DNA from: Sipunculus nudus
Taxonomy: Eukaryota; Annelida; Sipuncula; Golfingiida; Sipunculidae
DNA: 64,000 nucleotides
Assembly (NCBI GenBank): GCA_026874595.1
Contig: CM049317.1
Span: forward strand, 65,629,618 to 65,693,617
Direction of reading: 5' to 3'
This document shows positions 1-11,900 of the stretch, one piece after another (the first letter of the stretch is position 1; every line of letters starts with the position of its first letter). Below the pieces are notes generated by a model. It had not been told where the DNA came from. It saw nothing but the letters and a program-made list of their open reading frames with translations, and did no database searches. A program made the position numbers and the translations under genes.

Positions 1-223
1 TCAAAAATCATGTTACAGTTTTTTAACTCGAAGGTACAGGACCAAATTTTAAATTCCCCGAGAATCCGATATTCTTTGCTATAGCTGAATGGTGTGTTTT
101 CTCTCATCAAAAGACCTTAGATATTTATGTAAAAGTGACATTAGATATTCATAAAAAAAAACCGAAAAAAATATAATTTAAGTTTCCATGTATTTGAGGT
201 GAATACTTTTCACTTTATCTTTT

Positions 224-696
224 TCACTCTACCTTCCTTTCCTTTTCTTGTACCTCCTGTGTACTCTTCAATTTAAAAAACCTGGCCGCCATGTTTTCCA
301 TAAATACATTCAGCTGAGTTTTGAACTTCCCAGTTAGGTCATTCATAAGTATCTTTAACATATCAGTTAGACCCTTCCTACTGACTGTGAAATATCCTGA
401 CAGAGAGAATTTCATTTTTATGGCAGTAGTGTCAGATGATTCAGTAGTCACCCGTTCAGTGCTGCGCGGCGTCACCGATTCCTCCCTTATTTGACGACCC
501 GTCTGGTCCTGTTTAGTTTCGGTAGTAGATTCGGACAGGGCATTTATCAAGTGACTGGTAGGGGGATATGTAGACCCTGGGGTTTTGGTTATTTCCGGCT
601 GCGGTTTACTGGTAGTACCCGGGTTTTCCCACGTCGTTTCTGGCTGATTCGTTTCTGAAATGAACGTTGCTGTGTTCTCGGCTGATTCGGTTGTTT
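224..696 (-). CDS. Gene A terminal exon: Thr-rich stalk plus amphipathic/coiled-coil C-terminus
   Basis: The last exon of gene A starts after a pyrimidine-rich acceptor (..TTTTTTACAG) in phase 1 and runs to a TGA at 224-226, giving about 156 residues. The first ~95 residues are Thr/Ser/Pro-rich (ETTE-like start, FISETNQPETT), as in a mucin-like extracellular stalk. The last ~60 are charged and amphipathic (SLSGYFTV, MLKILMNDLTGKFKTQL, MENMAARFFKL), probably helical. The terminal exon of gene D (52,015-52,550) is a clear paralogue; over about 53 aligned residues I count roughly 77% identity by eye. This copy ends earlier than gene D, lacking its last ~20 coiled-coil residues. There is no membrane segment, so the product is probably secreted. 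The C-terminal module matches no family I know. The exon is well supported by the paralogue; whether gene A as a whole is functional is less sure. Confidence 0.8.
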
Positions 697-3050
697 CTGT
701 AAAAAATAATGGTAATGGGGAAAGTTATTAGTACGTACGTAATTAATTGATCTACATGTTTCATATAAGTATACTAAAGTTTTTTTTCTTATATGAACGA
801 CATGATTTAGGGGTGTGGGATAGCCTGTAGTCCCAGCTAGAGGGCATAGGACCTTGTTTTGTAAGAATTAATTTGAATGCACTTTTATACCATTAAAACA
901 AGGTCCCACCTATATAGCATTAATCGCAGCTCGGGCTACTTTTAGTTAACTAGTCGGAGATGTGTCAGGGCTTACTTAAGATCAGGAAAATATTTTTACT
1001 CCTGACAACATTTAAATGAGCCCTGCTGATGACCAGATTGAAGAATTAAAGGATGACGGACAAAAACAACCCAGCAAGCTTATCATAACTAAAAGGTGTT
1101 TGAATTAACAAATGTAGGTCAGATTGTACTGAAAATCCTCAATAAATGCTATTTGAATGACGCACACTCTGTTAATTTACGCTTTTAGAGACTGAACTTT
1201 GTAAAAAGCAACTGCACCGGCAAGGATGCAAGGTCTCAGTACTTGCCAGAGATTTTTATAAATATGTTCCAGTATATCTATTGAAGATACAAAAGATATC
1301 AGGATATCATTTAAATATAAATGAAACCAGCCCGACTGGTACTTTGATACAGGTAATTACATGTTCAATTATGATTTCATGGTATCTTTACTTTGTAATT
1401 TACACCAAAAGAAAAACATCACGACTTCAAACATCCAGTTTTCACATACTACAGAGTAGAGAACATTCTGATCTTAAGAAAAAAAACATTATCTGGTCGA
1501 ATGGTAGCAGTTACGTTAACTTAGGAAACCTTGAAATAATATTTACATCATCCAGAAAGAATCCTCATTTTAACAGATAAAATGAACATGAAATAACTAA
1601 ACTGGAGGGGGCGCCATTAAATTCGGTGAATTGCTCACTAACGTCTTGGTACATTTTACACGTTCAATATTTTTGGAGTATGGGTCCGAATATTGCGGAG
1701 TAAAGCTGTTTACAGATCAGATGAAGGACAGGTGACGGACAGCGGAAGGACGCCTTCCATAGTTACAGATAAGATGTGAGCTAAATATGAGCTAAGCGAT
1801 ACCAAGCGTGCCGTTGCCAGGTATGACTGTCTTACTCAAAACTTGTTCTCACAAGTTCTAAAAAAAGATGAGCCGAGTTTCTGCATCTAGGTGAGATGAG
1901 CATGCTTTCATTTTAATAAATGGATCTAGGTATTCCAACAAATGCAAGCACGTTGTCTAATCTATCAAATGAAGTGATAAATACTGCTTCATCATTTTTT
2001 TTTCTAAATCCGTTGACTGACGAAATTAACATGATCATTCTATCTTGTATATCAATTGAGACAAATTATGATTTGGGCTATATCCTTGTAAAGTTGAGAA
2101 AAGGTGACATAGGGTTCCCACTTAAAGCTTTTTATTTTAATGATGGAAATTCAAATATTGTCACTATTTGACAAATTCTTTCATGTCCGCAATTGTCCGT
2201 CGGGGAGAGCTGATATACATTTAATAATTATGGATGGCAAGTAGCATTCCAGATGTCTTCACGATCTAAAAAAAACGGAGACTAATATTTTTTTCTGATG
2301 TTATCATGTTAAAAAAACGACATATATTAAGATTCCCTTGACATGTGACTATAAACGTAAGTTTGGAAACATGCCAACTGCCACACAGTTTTGTAAACAA
2401 ACGTCAATGCGTGCAAAAGAGCTTTCACCTTGAACATCCATATTGCCGTCTCGTTAGAATGCTAGATTTCCCGTAATTAAGGATTAATTCTATTATAACA
2501 TAAGAGAGATTACCGAGATTTTAGGTTCCACCTCTCACGTTGTGAAAAACTTCGGTTTGTTGAAATTCTGGCAGCGTTCAGTCAAATCTTCCAGGAGATT
2601 TGGTATTTGCATGGGGCACCATAACCCTGATATTTTCCCTTTTATTTGAACATTTGTATGAATTATTTAATGTTACTTCCTAAACAATAACCTTATCTTA
2701 ATATTAGTTACAAGGTTAAGCGGCTTTGAGGGTCATTTGGTGCATTTGACTATACTTATTTTTTAATTTAGCTTTTAATTTTATTCAACATAAGTGCTGT
2801 TCCGTTTTGTTTCTATTTCTATCGTAGTTTCAAATTCTTATTTATATTATTCTTAAATTATTTCATTAACCAATGAACTATAGATAATGTTAATGTTCTG
2901 ACAGTAACTGGCAAAGCTGAAGATAGGTTAATGCTGAGGAGTAAAGAGCTGGCTAGCGGAAGAAATGTTTATATTGGTTTTTGGCTCAGGTCTGGTGATC
3001 AGAACGGTACAGTATATCGATACTGATACAGCCTAACAATATATCTGATA

Positions 3051-3114
<64 letters not shown>

Positions 3115-3120
3115 TATCGA
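697..3120. other. Intron of gene A, no recognised coding sequence
   Basis: AT-rich sequence with several short open frames on the plus strand (for example 1,281-1,580 and 1,920-2,171) that show no domain, splice context or repeat-free codon pattern suggesting a gene. It ends in a (TA)n tract. Confidence 0.5.
3054..3112. repeat. (TA)n microsatellite
   Basis: About 29 uninterrupted AT dinucleotides, immediately 3' (minus-strand sense) of the decayed EB-like exon. Confidence 0.95.
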
Positions 3121-3236
3121 TTATCCTAAAGGTCCGCCATCACTTAGCGATAAAACATATATACATATGGCCTGCTCGCAGATTTGCTCACTTTCGACAC
3201 AAACGAGCATGTCTTCATCGCTGCCAATATATTTTT
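3121..3236 (-). pseudogene. Decayed EB/EGF-like exon of gene A
   Basis: After a good acceptor (TTCTCCCCAG) the minus strand reads x|AA AAA TAT ATT GGC AGC, encoding KYIGS. This matches the start of the gene B EB/EGF-like exon at 29,592 (KYIGSGCQNG) in both sequence and splice phase. The rest keeps a C-x6-C-x4-C cluster (CVESEQICEQAIC) but lacks the remaining cysteines. It reaches a TAA at 3,121-3,123 with no strong donor; a weak GTGATG in phase 1 lies at about 3,140. I read it as a relic of the EB-like module, though alternative splicing through the weak donor cannot be excluded. Confidence 0.4.
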
Positions 3237-6200
3237 CTGGGGAGAATTGAAAAAAAGTAAGAGCAGCGTGCATATTATAAGAGGCAAAATAAATCTGCAA
3301 ATCTGTTAGCGCTGTTAACCTTTCCAACGTAATACACTCATTTAATGGAAATACATTGTACAAGAATTCTGTTCTTGGTATAGGACATGTATATTCATGG
3401 CCGAAGATATACATATATTCATAAACACCAATACCAAATAGACGATTGAATTAATACATATCTATGAAATAAACCTATATATCGGTTAAAAAAAACATAA
3501 TCTTGTATACAAGATAATGCCTCCATTTTCTAATAACTACAAGCAAATACATTATTTCATTTCAGATGTATTAACCGATAAGTACAGTTAACAGTATCAA
3601 AATCTTGGTCTCTATGTGTAAATGTATTCAGCCTTTAACATTATTTTGATGAGCTTTCTTAATGTTGTTTTAGTCTGTCGAAGTGTGACGCCATTTTCTT
3701 CATCTTTCTGCACTGGTAAACCGGCATTGGCCATCTTTCATTCTAACTAATCAAGTGAGTAAATTAATTATCTTGCAGACTATGGTACGACCACTGTTAT
3801 AATAACTGTCAAAATTGTAATAACGATCACATCAGTGGTCTGCAATTACTTGTTTTCTGAACCATTTTTTTGCAATATCTATCACTGCTGTATTAGAATT
3901 TGCAAAAAAAAAATTGTGGTATTTTTTTTTACAATCGTGGTTGATAATGCGGGTGGAATTTCTTAAATCGTTCCATCTTTCCTATATCTTTCAACGCCTA
4001 TAACAAAAGTTTTTTTTTAGAACATATAGGATTAACTTTCTTTCTTTATTAGATGTTTCAAGATGACATTATACCTTAAACGTTTACTACAATAATGAAA
4101 ATATCTTGGCGACCAATAATATTTAATAATGCATGGTTGCTAATAAAATAACTATAAGCATCCGCTTGCCATGTTGAGATTTATATGTTTGTATATATTT
4201 TGCACTTAAGTGTTAAATTATAAACAGATTCTTATTATTTATTATTTAATTTCATATGTTTCTTTATTCTTTATAACATTTGTGAATGTTGCGATGTGAT
4301 ATCAACACAAATAATCGTCTGAGTTTCAAATAGTGACCTCTTCTCATAACGTTATCATGCACTGCTTTTACAACTTAGGCAGCCGAGCTTTAATGTCAAA
4401 TTTATACCAAGAAGTGCAGTTATATGACAATGATTCATAGACCGTCGTCCATTCGCTCGTCCAGTTGTAAGGCCGTCCCTTTAGGTCCCTATGATCCAGT
4501 ATCTGTGAGCTCTTATAAAATCTTACTTCTACGTAGTTAACCGTGGACATGCAAAACAAAATTTAAAAGAAGGTCATCAACATCATCATTATATGAACCA
4601 TTAAGGAAAATAAATTGCCTATATCAGATCTTCAGAATTGTTGCGGAAATAGTTTCAACATTTAAACATCATAGAATAGAAATTTGGTTCTTCATGCTTG
4701 CAATTAATGCTTTGGATATCACATAGAGAATTCTGCTGATTGTCCTGAAAATCTATTGGCCAATTCATCTTGGAGGTCCTTTGAAGCTGTCCAAGAGAGA
4801 TGATATTATTTGTCCGCATTTTATTTATCCACACGTTTAACAGTGTTTATTTTAACCATATAAACCACATCATACCAAGAAAACAGCAAATATTTTCATT
4901 TAATATAAACGCAAAGAATGTGCATTATTTACACACACATATACCTTTAATCCTAATATAAATAAATTTGGTTCAACCATTTTTGAACTCCCGCTTTACA
5001 ATAACAAATTATTAAAATGACAGCTGTTTTATAACTAATATAAATCCTGCCAGTTGGTTAGTCATTAATAGTCTTGTTAGCTGTATATTACTTTTGGTCC
5101 TAATTTGATTTTTTAATTTTGAATAGTTTTGAAATTTAATTTGTTAGATTTTTAAGATTTTTTTTATTCATTTTTTTACAAATTTTACTTGTATTTTAAG
5201 ACTTACAAAAAACAACGACAAATCTGTTGGGTTCTGAGCAGTGGGTGAATGGATTGCCCGGTAACTTCAGTTATTTATTGATAACCGCTTGTGTTGCTAG
5301 TTGAACAAGGTTGCCAGTGGCACCTTTAAATATTTTACTTGTATTTTGAGATTGCAAATTACATTCAAACGGATATCGCCAACGCATCTTCTCATGTAGA
5401 TAAAGGGGATATACGACTGTCTTGTGCAACCGGAAGCCCTTTAATGCGGACAAGCGTAATTCAATAATTGTTGCACACTAGGCTCGACTTCAGTTAATCC
5501 GTGAATGAAAGATCATATGAGTTTTTGTCTGCAATTATTTGATATAAAATATATTAAAAAAATAGGCTCCAATGAAAGATGTGCATTCCGCTGCTGCATC
5601 TGACAAACCCTGTATTTAATGACTCTAACAAAGCCAGCAGGCGGCCATCCCATAACCAATAAGATATCATTAAATATCAGAATTGTTCCATTCTTCATTC
5701 TTCACTAAAGCTTGCATTTAATAGTACAAGCTGGCTGCTACTCATTGTCTATAGATTCCTTTTAACATAAAAAGAATTGTTGTACCAGTGATCTTGCTCG
5801 AACGGATTGAACAACCTATGTGGTTATTGTGCCATCACAAATCATATAACGATAATGAAAAATGGGGACAAGAATAAAATAACAAGCATTTAACTTTACG
5901 AGGGTTTTTGTTCTTGTTTCTGTTAAAAATTTTCCCTTTTAATCTTGTGTTGGACGTTCTAGGGGGGAGGGGTTTGGGATGGGGTTCAGATGGGATTGAA
6001 GAACATCTACAAATACGTAGGACAACATATCTCAATATGACTCTTTTTTTTGTTTAGTTTAAATACCTACAAACCTTATATTTTGTAAATAAGCTTTCCA
6101 TCTTATGGATAAGTATATGATTTCATTGAATGGTTGGCAATCAGTTATAAAAAATCAACCCTACAACCCCACTGTAAATTTAATAATTCTTTTTAAAATT

Positions 6201-6331
6201 TCCCTAAGAGTTGAGAGTAAATAACAGTCATTGTCATGATAACTCAATATGCAGAAGCTCATTAATTTTTTTTAATTTCTTGTTAATGCGTCGATTCTTG
6301 TACGTCATATAAGTTTTAATTATGTGATTAC
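3237..6331. other. Intron of gene A, mostly featureless
   Basis: AT-rich intron. Apart from the doubtful frame at 4,368-4,559 I see no exon with domain content. Confidence 0.45.
4368..4559 (-). other. Possible exon, unrecognised (63 codons)
   Basis: An open minus-strand frame with balanced composition, several aromatic residues and two potential N-glycosylation sites (NWTS, NCTS). It lies between CTLD exons and the terminal exon of gene A. A phase 1 acceptor (ACGTAG) exists near 4,520 and a weak donor (GTAAAA) near the end. The segment WYKFDIKA faintly recalls the start of Methyltransf_FA-type domains found with molluscan lectins, but this is too weak to assign. It could equally be a chance frame. 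Confidence 0.2.
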
Positions 6332-6493
6332 CTTTAATGCTCTCGGCCGAAGGATCAATACACAGGGTTGGGTGTTCCGAGTCACAGTCGGCCATTTCCC
6401 AACCCGGTGTACCAGCATCTGTTGTCAGTACAGCACATCTCTTGGAGTCGTCCACTTTACCAGGTCGCCAGCGGAAGTGATACACAGCGGAGC
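6332..6493 (-). CDS. Gene A exon: C-terminal half of a C-type lectin-like domain (CTLD-1)
   Basis: A phase 1-1 exon of 162 nt bounded by CTTAAG| and |GTAATC. It joins exactly to the exon at 7,720-7,959 (AATG|GC gives Gly) to complete one CTLD. It encodes FRWRPGKVDD, then C-AVL, then GWEMADC and HPTLCID, the usual C-terminal pattern with a central Cys, a Trp-x-x-x-Asp-Cys and a final Cys. The calcium/sugar-binding EPN/QPD and WND motifs are replaced by RPG and WEMAD, so classical calcium-dependent sugar binding is doubtful. The exon reads open throughout. Confidence 0.85.
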
Positions 6494-6549
6494 CTTAAGA
6501 GAAAAAGTTGCATGAGGCATCAGCAGACATTGCATAAAAAGTGTTATTG

Positions 6550-6551
<2 letters not shown>

Positions 6552-6604
<53 letters not shown>
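6552..6604. repeat. (TA)n microsatellite
   Basis: Uninterrupted TA dinucleotides in the intron just upstream (minus sense) of the CTLD-1 C-terminal exon. Confidence 0.95.
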
Positions 6605-6607
<3 letters not shown>

Positions 6608-7253
6608 GTGATTATGTGGTTACTGCGGCTACGTAAGTGACGGCGGAGACCCTACAGATATATATAATTGGCCGAGAGAGGGCAACAATACGGTCGATCG
6701 GCGGGCGGTGAAGCATTACACTATAGAAAACAACAGTCTAACAATGTAAACACAGAGGATCTCGAATCGTATTTATTCAGCGGACTTTTATTAACGTGAA
6801 CAATTAAACCTGGTCTTGTTACATGCTCCGCGACGTCATGACGCGTATTCATATAAAAACACCACATGCCCGATCTTGTATGGGCTGCACTTGTTACTCG
6901 AACTGTCAAGTTTTCACCAGGCCAGGTTTTTTGGACTTTACTTTGTCGTTTGTTGAAGATAGACTTTGTTATACTTGTATTCTTGACACTGTGATTTATT
7001 TTGATTCGATGACACCCCTACTTCTACTTCAAGGCTAAGTATTACGTTTCTATCAGATATTGATGTCTCATCTGAACAGTTTTTATTTATGTGAACTAAA
7101 ACAAACTTGTTTGCTGTATATATTGTAAATAATGATTGGTGCATTATAAATATCATTATCACGTTATGAGTCTTTCTTCAGTTGAGTTGGTTGCGTGAAG
7201 AACCCGGATGAAAATTTAGTAACACGTAACAATATACATACACACACACACCA

Positions 7254-7260
<7 letters not shown>

Positions 7261-7297
<37 letters not shown>
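7261..7297. repeat. (TA)n microsatellite, next to a (CA)n stretch
   Basis: A compound CA/TA dinucleotide tract within the CTLD-1 intron. Confidence 0.9.
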
Positions 7298-7300
<3 letters not shown>

Positions 7301-7522
7301 TCTACAGCTTTCCTGCAATACACAGCTACTAGAGTGCTCTATGGTCTTACACTAGAGCGTTATAATTATACAACTATAGAGGATTCAAGTTTTGTCAGAC
7401 AAGTGGTCATTACTTGGTAATAGTGGTCAGGTAAGACAGCCTTACCTGATGAGTGCACAACAGGTTGCACGAAACTACGTTGTAGTAAATATATCTGACA
7501 AATCCTGATTCCTTTATATTTG

Positions 7523-7527
<5 letters not shown>

Positions 7528-7563
<36 letters not shown>
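7528..7563. repeat. (TA)n microsatellite
   Basis: A TA dinucleotide tract in the CTLD-1 intron about 160 bp from the donor of the N-terminal exon. Confidence 0.9.
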
Positions 7564-7568
<5 letters not shown>

Positions 7569-7719
7569 ACTGCAAAAGAGGTCAGAATATCGCCTCTTTT
7601 ATAAATATGTAATATATGACCAAGGCGCTTTCTATGGGGTCATTCTATTCTCTTTGTCGAAAGTTTTGATTGATTTTAAAAATATCTTTATCAGCACGTT
7701 ATCACAGCAGTTATCATAC

Positions 7720-7959
7720 CATTTTCTCCATCCGTCAGCCATTGGTCCTTAACACATCCCACCCATACGTCTTTACCAGAACACCTGGACGGGAGACTGA
7801 TGTGACCAATCTCATTGGCTAAACCTGACCATTGCGTTTTGCACTTCATGAAGGCAGAGTACCAGTCAATGCGGTCGTGACAGTTGATATAATAACATCG
7901 GCCATCGACAGTAGTGCAGTCAGGCGCCTTGCAGTCAATACAGTCTACAGTATAGAGAT
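7720..7959 (-). CDS. Gene A exon: N-terminal half of CTLD-1
   Basis: A 240-nt phase 1-1 exon with acceptor CTGTCAG| and donor AATG|GTATGA. It reads without a stop and encodes DLYTVDCIDCKAPDC, then GRCYYINC, DWYSAFMKCK, and LPSRCSGKDVWVGCVKDQW. This is the normal opening of a CTLD: a paired-Cys N-terminal extension, the Trp-x-x-A-x-x-x-C helix and the WVG strand. The presence of extra cysteines makes this a long-form CTLD. Together with 6,332-6,493 it forms a domain of about 134 residues. Splice phase and domain continuity across the pair are the strongest support for a real gene here. Confidence 0.85.
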
Positions 7960-8435
7960 CTGACAGAGTAAATATCTTTACTTATGAAACATCTTTAATC
8001 AAAATCTCACGTCATGCTACATAAGATTACATGTATCTGTATGTATTGTAAATTTAAATATATGGGTTGCATATATATATATGTATAATTATATAATGAT
8101 ATATACAGAGAATATAACTACAAAATTATGTGCATAACGACCTCTTAATGGTTATATATGCGTACTATGATAATTTCGGGTCAGAAAAAAAGCGTGATCA
8201 AATTATCCTTTTAAATTATTTTGCAGATCTTGCAATTTTACTGGAGTTTTCTTTGACACGCAAATATAATAACACGCATATCTTCACTTCCACGGTTTAT
8301 CATACAGAAAATACTATGTGAGCCTGCATGTATTATCGATTAGTTTGTTGTCCCTTTTCACATGTGTCCAGGTATTAATTCTCCAATAAGATTTAATGTT
8401 GATTCCTCCTTGTTATGAACACAGTATTTATGTAC

Positions 8436-8549
8436 CTGAGTCGCAGATATATCCATCCGCGTTGATTGAGCATGGCGTGGCATATAAACCATTTTTTCTG
8501 ATGGTACAGCACCGCGCACCTCCGACGTTTCGAAAGATACTAGTGCTGA
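8436..8549 (-). CDS. Gene A exon: C-terminal half of CTLD-2
   Basis: A 114-nt phase 1-1 exon, acceptor TTTGTAG| and donor TCAG|GTACAT. It encodes STSIFRNVGGARCC, then YATPCSINADGYICDS, the C-terminal cysteine pattern of a CTLD (C..., C, YIC). It follows the exon at 8,849-9,036 in frame. The WND calcium-site motif expected before the penultimate Cys is absent (LYATPC instead). Confidence 0.75.
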
Positions 8550-8848
8550 CTACAAAGGTGCAATATATCACATAAAAATGTCAATTAAGAAAATTGACCA
8601 TTTCATTCACAAAACAGTTGACATAATCTGAAGAATAACATTGCATTTATCCGATGAAATCCGAAAGCCAAAGCTTACATTGATAGAAAAGATTGCATTT
8701 TTGTCAAATAATTTTTTTCAATTGGAAAACATGACACAAAAATGAATTTCAAATTAGTTATAATTCCGATATCAATTGGGTTAGCGATATCTTTAAATGC
8801 GAACGCTGCGTAACATTGCACTTCTTTCGTTACATTTATTGATCTTAC

Positions 8849-9036
8849 CTTTACCGTTAGGTTCCCCCGTTTCACTTATCCATGTCCATTCACGCAAATC
8901 CTTGAGAACCATCCCAAGCCATATGCTTGTAACTCCTGATTGGTTCATTCTGTTCACAAGGATAGCCTCTTCTCCCAACCCTATATTACTAGGCAACTGT
9001 TTACCGCCGGCTTTACAATGCTGCATGGCGTCTTTG
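8849..9036 (-). CDS. Gene A exon: N-terminal part of CTLD-2, with an EPN motif
   Basis: Encodes KDAMQHCKAGGKQL (the A-x-x-x-C helix of a CTLD), SIWLGM, WTWISETGEPNG. EPN is the classical mannose-type sugar-specificity motif of C-type lectins. Two donors lie 6 nt apart (AACG|GTAAAG at 8,855 and AAAG|GTAAGA at 8,849) and both keep phase 1; the second is stronger. The 5' border is uncertain: with the acceptor CCTCTAG| at 9,036 the exon enters in phase 2, which does not fit its upstream neighbours. The same frame continues upstream as YLTSS, typical CTLD sequence, until a TAA at 9,053-9,051 beside another acceptor (ATTTAG|). A one-base insertion there would explain this, so this CTLD may be disabled. 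Confidence 0.65.
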
Positions 9037-9165
9037 CTAGAGGTCAGGTATTACTAAATTAAGCAATTTAGATCCCAACAAAAATGTTCTAAAAACAAAT
9101 TTTATATTTACTGTGTATTAGTTAAGAAGTTTTATAGATGAAAGGACAAAATGTAGTATGCGTAC

Positions 9166-9204
9166 CTAAGTTCTTCCACTGACCATCCGTTCTTACACCT
9201 TCAT
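9166..9204 (-). CDS. Gene A candidate small exon, part of another CTLD C-terminus
   Basis: A 39-nt open stretch between ATATTAAG| and CTTAG|GTACGC reads in phase 1-1 as DEGVRTDGQWKNL. This resembles the strand before the penultimate Cys of a CTLD (V-R-x-DGQW). The polypyrimidine tract is poor, and the rest of such a domain was not found, so it may be a relic of a further CTLD upstream of CTLD-2. Confidence 0.35.
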
Positions 9205-10489
9205 CTTAATATCAACATGATAAACCTTATTCTGTCTTTAATTGAATTAAAGATTAGTTTTCAAAGCAAATTATGATGTTTACACCATTCAGTTGCGGTT
9301 TAGATTTTTTTGCCTGTAGTTAGGATCATTACTTTGCTCTTAACTTTAAGCAGTAATGAATCGTCTGCATATTAAATAACAGCGCAATGATCATTGTTAT
9401 CTTTAAAGTTTTCAGTATACAATGTGAAAAAAATGTTAAAAGCACACAAGTCCGGGGTGCTCCACTGCGTTGTTTATAAATCTGACTATACTTGCTACCC
9501 CCTTATCAGCTGTTTTATGGGAAAAACGGCTACTATTCCGTTATTAAGAATATCAGCTTTGAATCCTATATATGGATTTTATTACTACGGCCATTTACTT
9601 TACCACTTATTTGCATGAGACTTTTGGGAGGTTTGTGTAACATGTGCAAGCTATATTCAGTAGTTCCATGAAATAAGATGGGGGGGGGGGCTTGAAATGT
9701 CCGAGTAAGAGCCGCGTTGAATTTTTAGGAAACTCCATTGTAAAACGTGAAGGGCACGGAGAGGAAACAAAGATGTGGAGAAACGTGTTCCACAGTGTAA
9801 AAGAAAGATTGAATATAGATGAACAGTGATATAATTTCAATCAGAATGAAATTCAAAGGACATATTAGAACACATGGACCGTTGAATTATCCCAGATAGC
9901 AGAATTTTAAATAATTATTACAGAGAATATGGCATAAAACTTTATTTTGAGACAACAATAAAATCACACCTACTGGTCATGTTGCGACTTCCTAAAATTC
10001 ATTGATGGCCGCAGCAGATTCAGAGCTACCGACATAAAAAAAAGATATAACACAAAAATTTCCCTGATCTTATGAGAATATAACAATTATTAACAATTGC
10101 CAACATAAATCAAATAGCAATTTTGTCTACAAACACATTCTAATGAAAATTTGAGTTGAAATGTGATGATAAATTGGATGTGCAAGAAAACTTTTTGTCT
10201 TTTATTATAAGTTCACATAAGAAAGGTTCGCGCAAGAGTTTTAAGAAAAAATAATTGTTTTTGTAACATTGAACTATATATTATTTAAGTGGAATCCTTC
10301 CGTTGGAAGAAATACCGGTTGTCATTTCAAGGCCTCGAATACCCCTGAGAGTACAAGGAAAATTGAAAATATCTCATAAGCTGGAGAGTGTAAATATATT
10401 TTTCTAATTTTAACAAAGAATAAAACCTAAGAAAAGAAAGGGTAATAGCAGAACAAAACCAAAAGTCGGAATAACATATAAAGCAGACC

Positions 10490-11900
10490 AATATTAGCAC
10501 TGACGGTGTCATATTGTAACATGATAAAATTATGAACAGGTGCTTTGTCTTGAGAATTCTTGTATTTATTGTAAAAAGGGTCATGATACAATCTGAAAGT
10601 ATATTACTGTCTTTATTTTAACAATGTTTTTGTCATATATATGTCTTATTATTTCATGCAATGTAACAGAAACATGTTTGTTTGAAAATATTGGACTATT
10701 ATCCACTTACATTGCAAAGGTCCAAATAATTAATATATATAAAAAAAAATAAAACAAGATTCATAAGGACAAAAAAAAATCTATTTAATATGCCACATTA
10801 AGAAATTTGCAACAAAAACTGTTTGTCGTGACCATTTTTTCCTTTATGTGCATGAAAAACATAAAAAAATAAAGAATAAAAATAAAAAAAAACATATAAA
10901 ACGGAGAAGGTTTTTATTATTTTATTTTGTTTAGTATGTGTCCCCTGATATGGTACATTTTTGTTGTGTATTAAAAATTGTTTTAATTGTAAAATTTGAA
11001 GTCTCTTACACGACTCCAAGCAGAAAAACACAAATATGAAAAACAAAAACAAAAAAAATCAATAGGCACTAGAGTTCAAAATGGGAAGTTAGTATATTTT
11101 TTAAAGTATATGTCATGTCTCTCGAGCATTTTATTAGCTTTAGTTGTAGGATACAGTGTGGGTAATGGCGAAAAAAAAAAGAAGTTGGATGATATGTGAG
11201 GGAGCCTAATATTGAGACAAATGTTATTCTGTCACATGATAAAATTTTGTAAATATGCTTTTGTCTTGAATATTCTTGTATATATTGTAAAAAGGGTTAT
11301 GATAAATTTTGAAAGTTTATTACTCTCTTCATTATTATCATTTATTTTCATAGATATATGTTCAACTATCTGATGCACTGTCATGGAATTATGTTTGTTT
11401 GTAAAATTCGGAGTTCAAAACTAAAAGAGAAATAATAAAAATGTTTCATAAGTACTCAAATTATAAAAAGTTGTGATATAACGTATCTGTGTCTCTACTA
11501 TAGTAGCAAGAAATATGAATATAAAAAAATCCAAAATTTAAACAAGAGAACGAGAAGGTTTTATATTTTTATTTTGTGAATAATGTGTCAAATGTTACAG
11601 TACAATGTGAAATTACATTGCGGTTTCATAATTAGTTAAATACTTTCTCATCTATATATGGTCTGTTGTGTATGTTGCAATATATTAGAAAATAAGTGTA
11701 TGTAAAAATTGGCTGTAGTCTCTACCGTGTCTGCTCTCAAATAAAGAAATGAAGAAAAGAAACAATAAGCACTTGAGTTCAAAATGAGAAGTTGATGTAT
11801 TTTATGTTTATTATGTCACGTAGTATTTTTCTTTTAGCTGTGAAAGGGTCTATGATACAATGTGGAAGTATATTACTGTCTTTAATATAATCAAGTTGAA
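10490..11900. repeat. Diverged tandem repeat, unit about 710 bp, two copies plus part of a third
   Basis: Three anchors recur in the same order. GTAAAAAGGGTCATGATA-type sequence occurs near 10,570, 11,287 and (partial) 11,840; ACATGATAAAATT near 10,520 and 11,235; GAGTTCAAAATGGGAAG near 11,071 and 11,777. Spacing is about 705-720 bp for the full copies. Divergence is high, so the duplication is old. No open frame is conserved between the copies. Confidence 0.7.

Noticed and set aside
6368-6640. Plus-strand frame over the CTLD-1 exon
   Set aside because: It is antisense to a well-supported minus-strand exon and ends in translated (TA)n.
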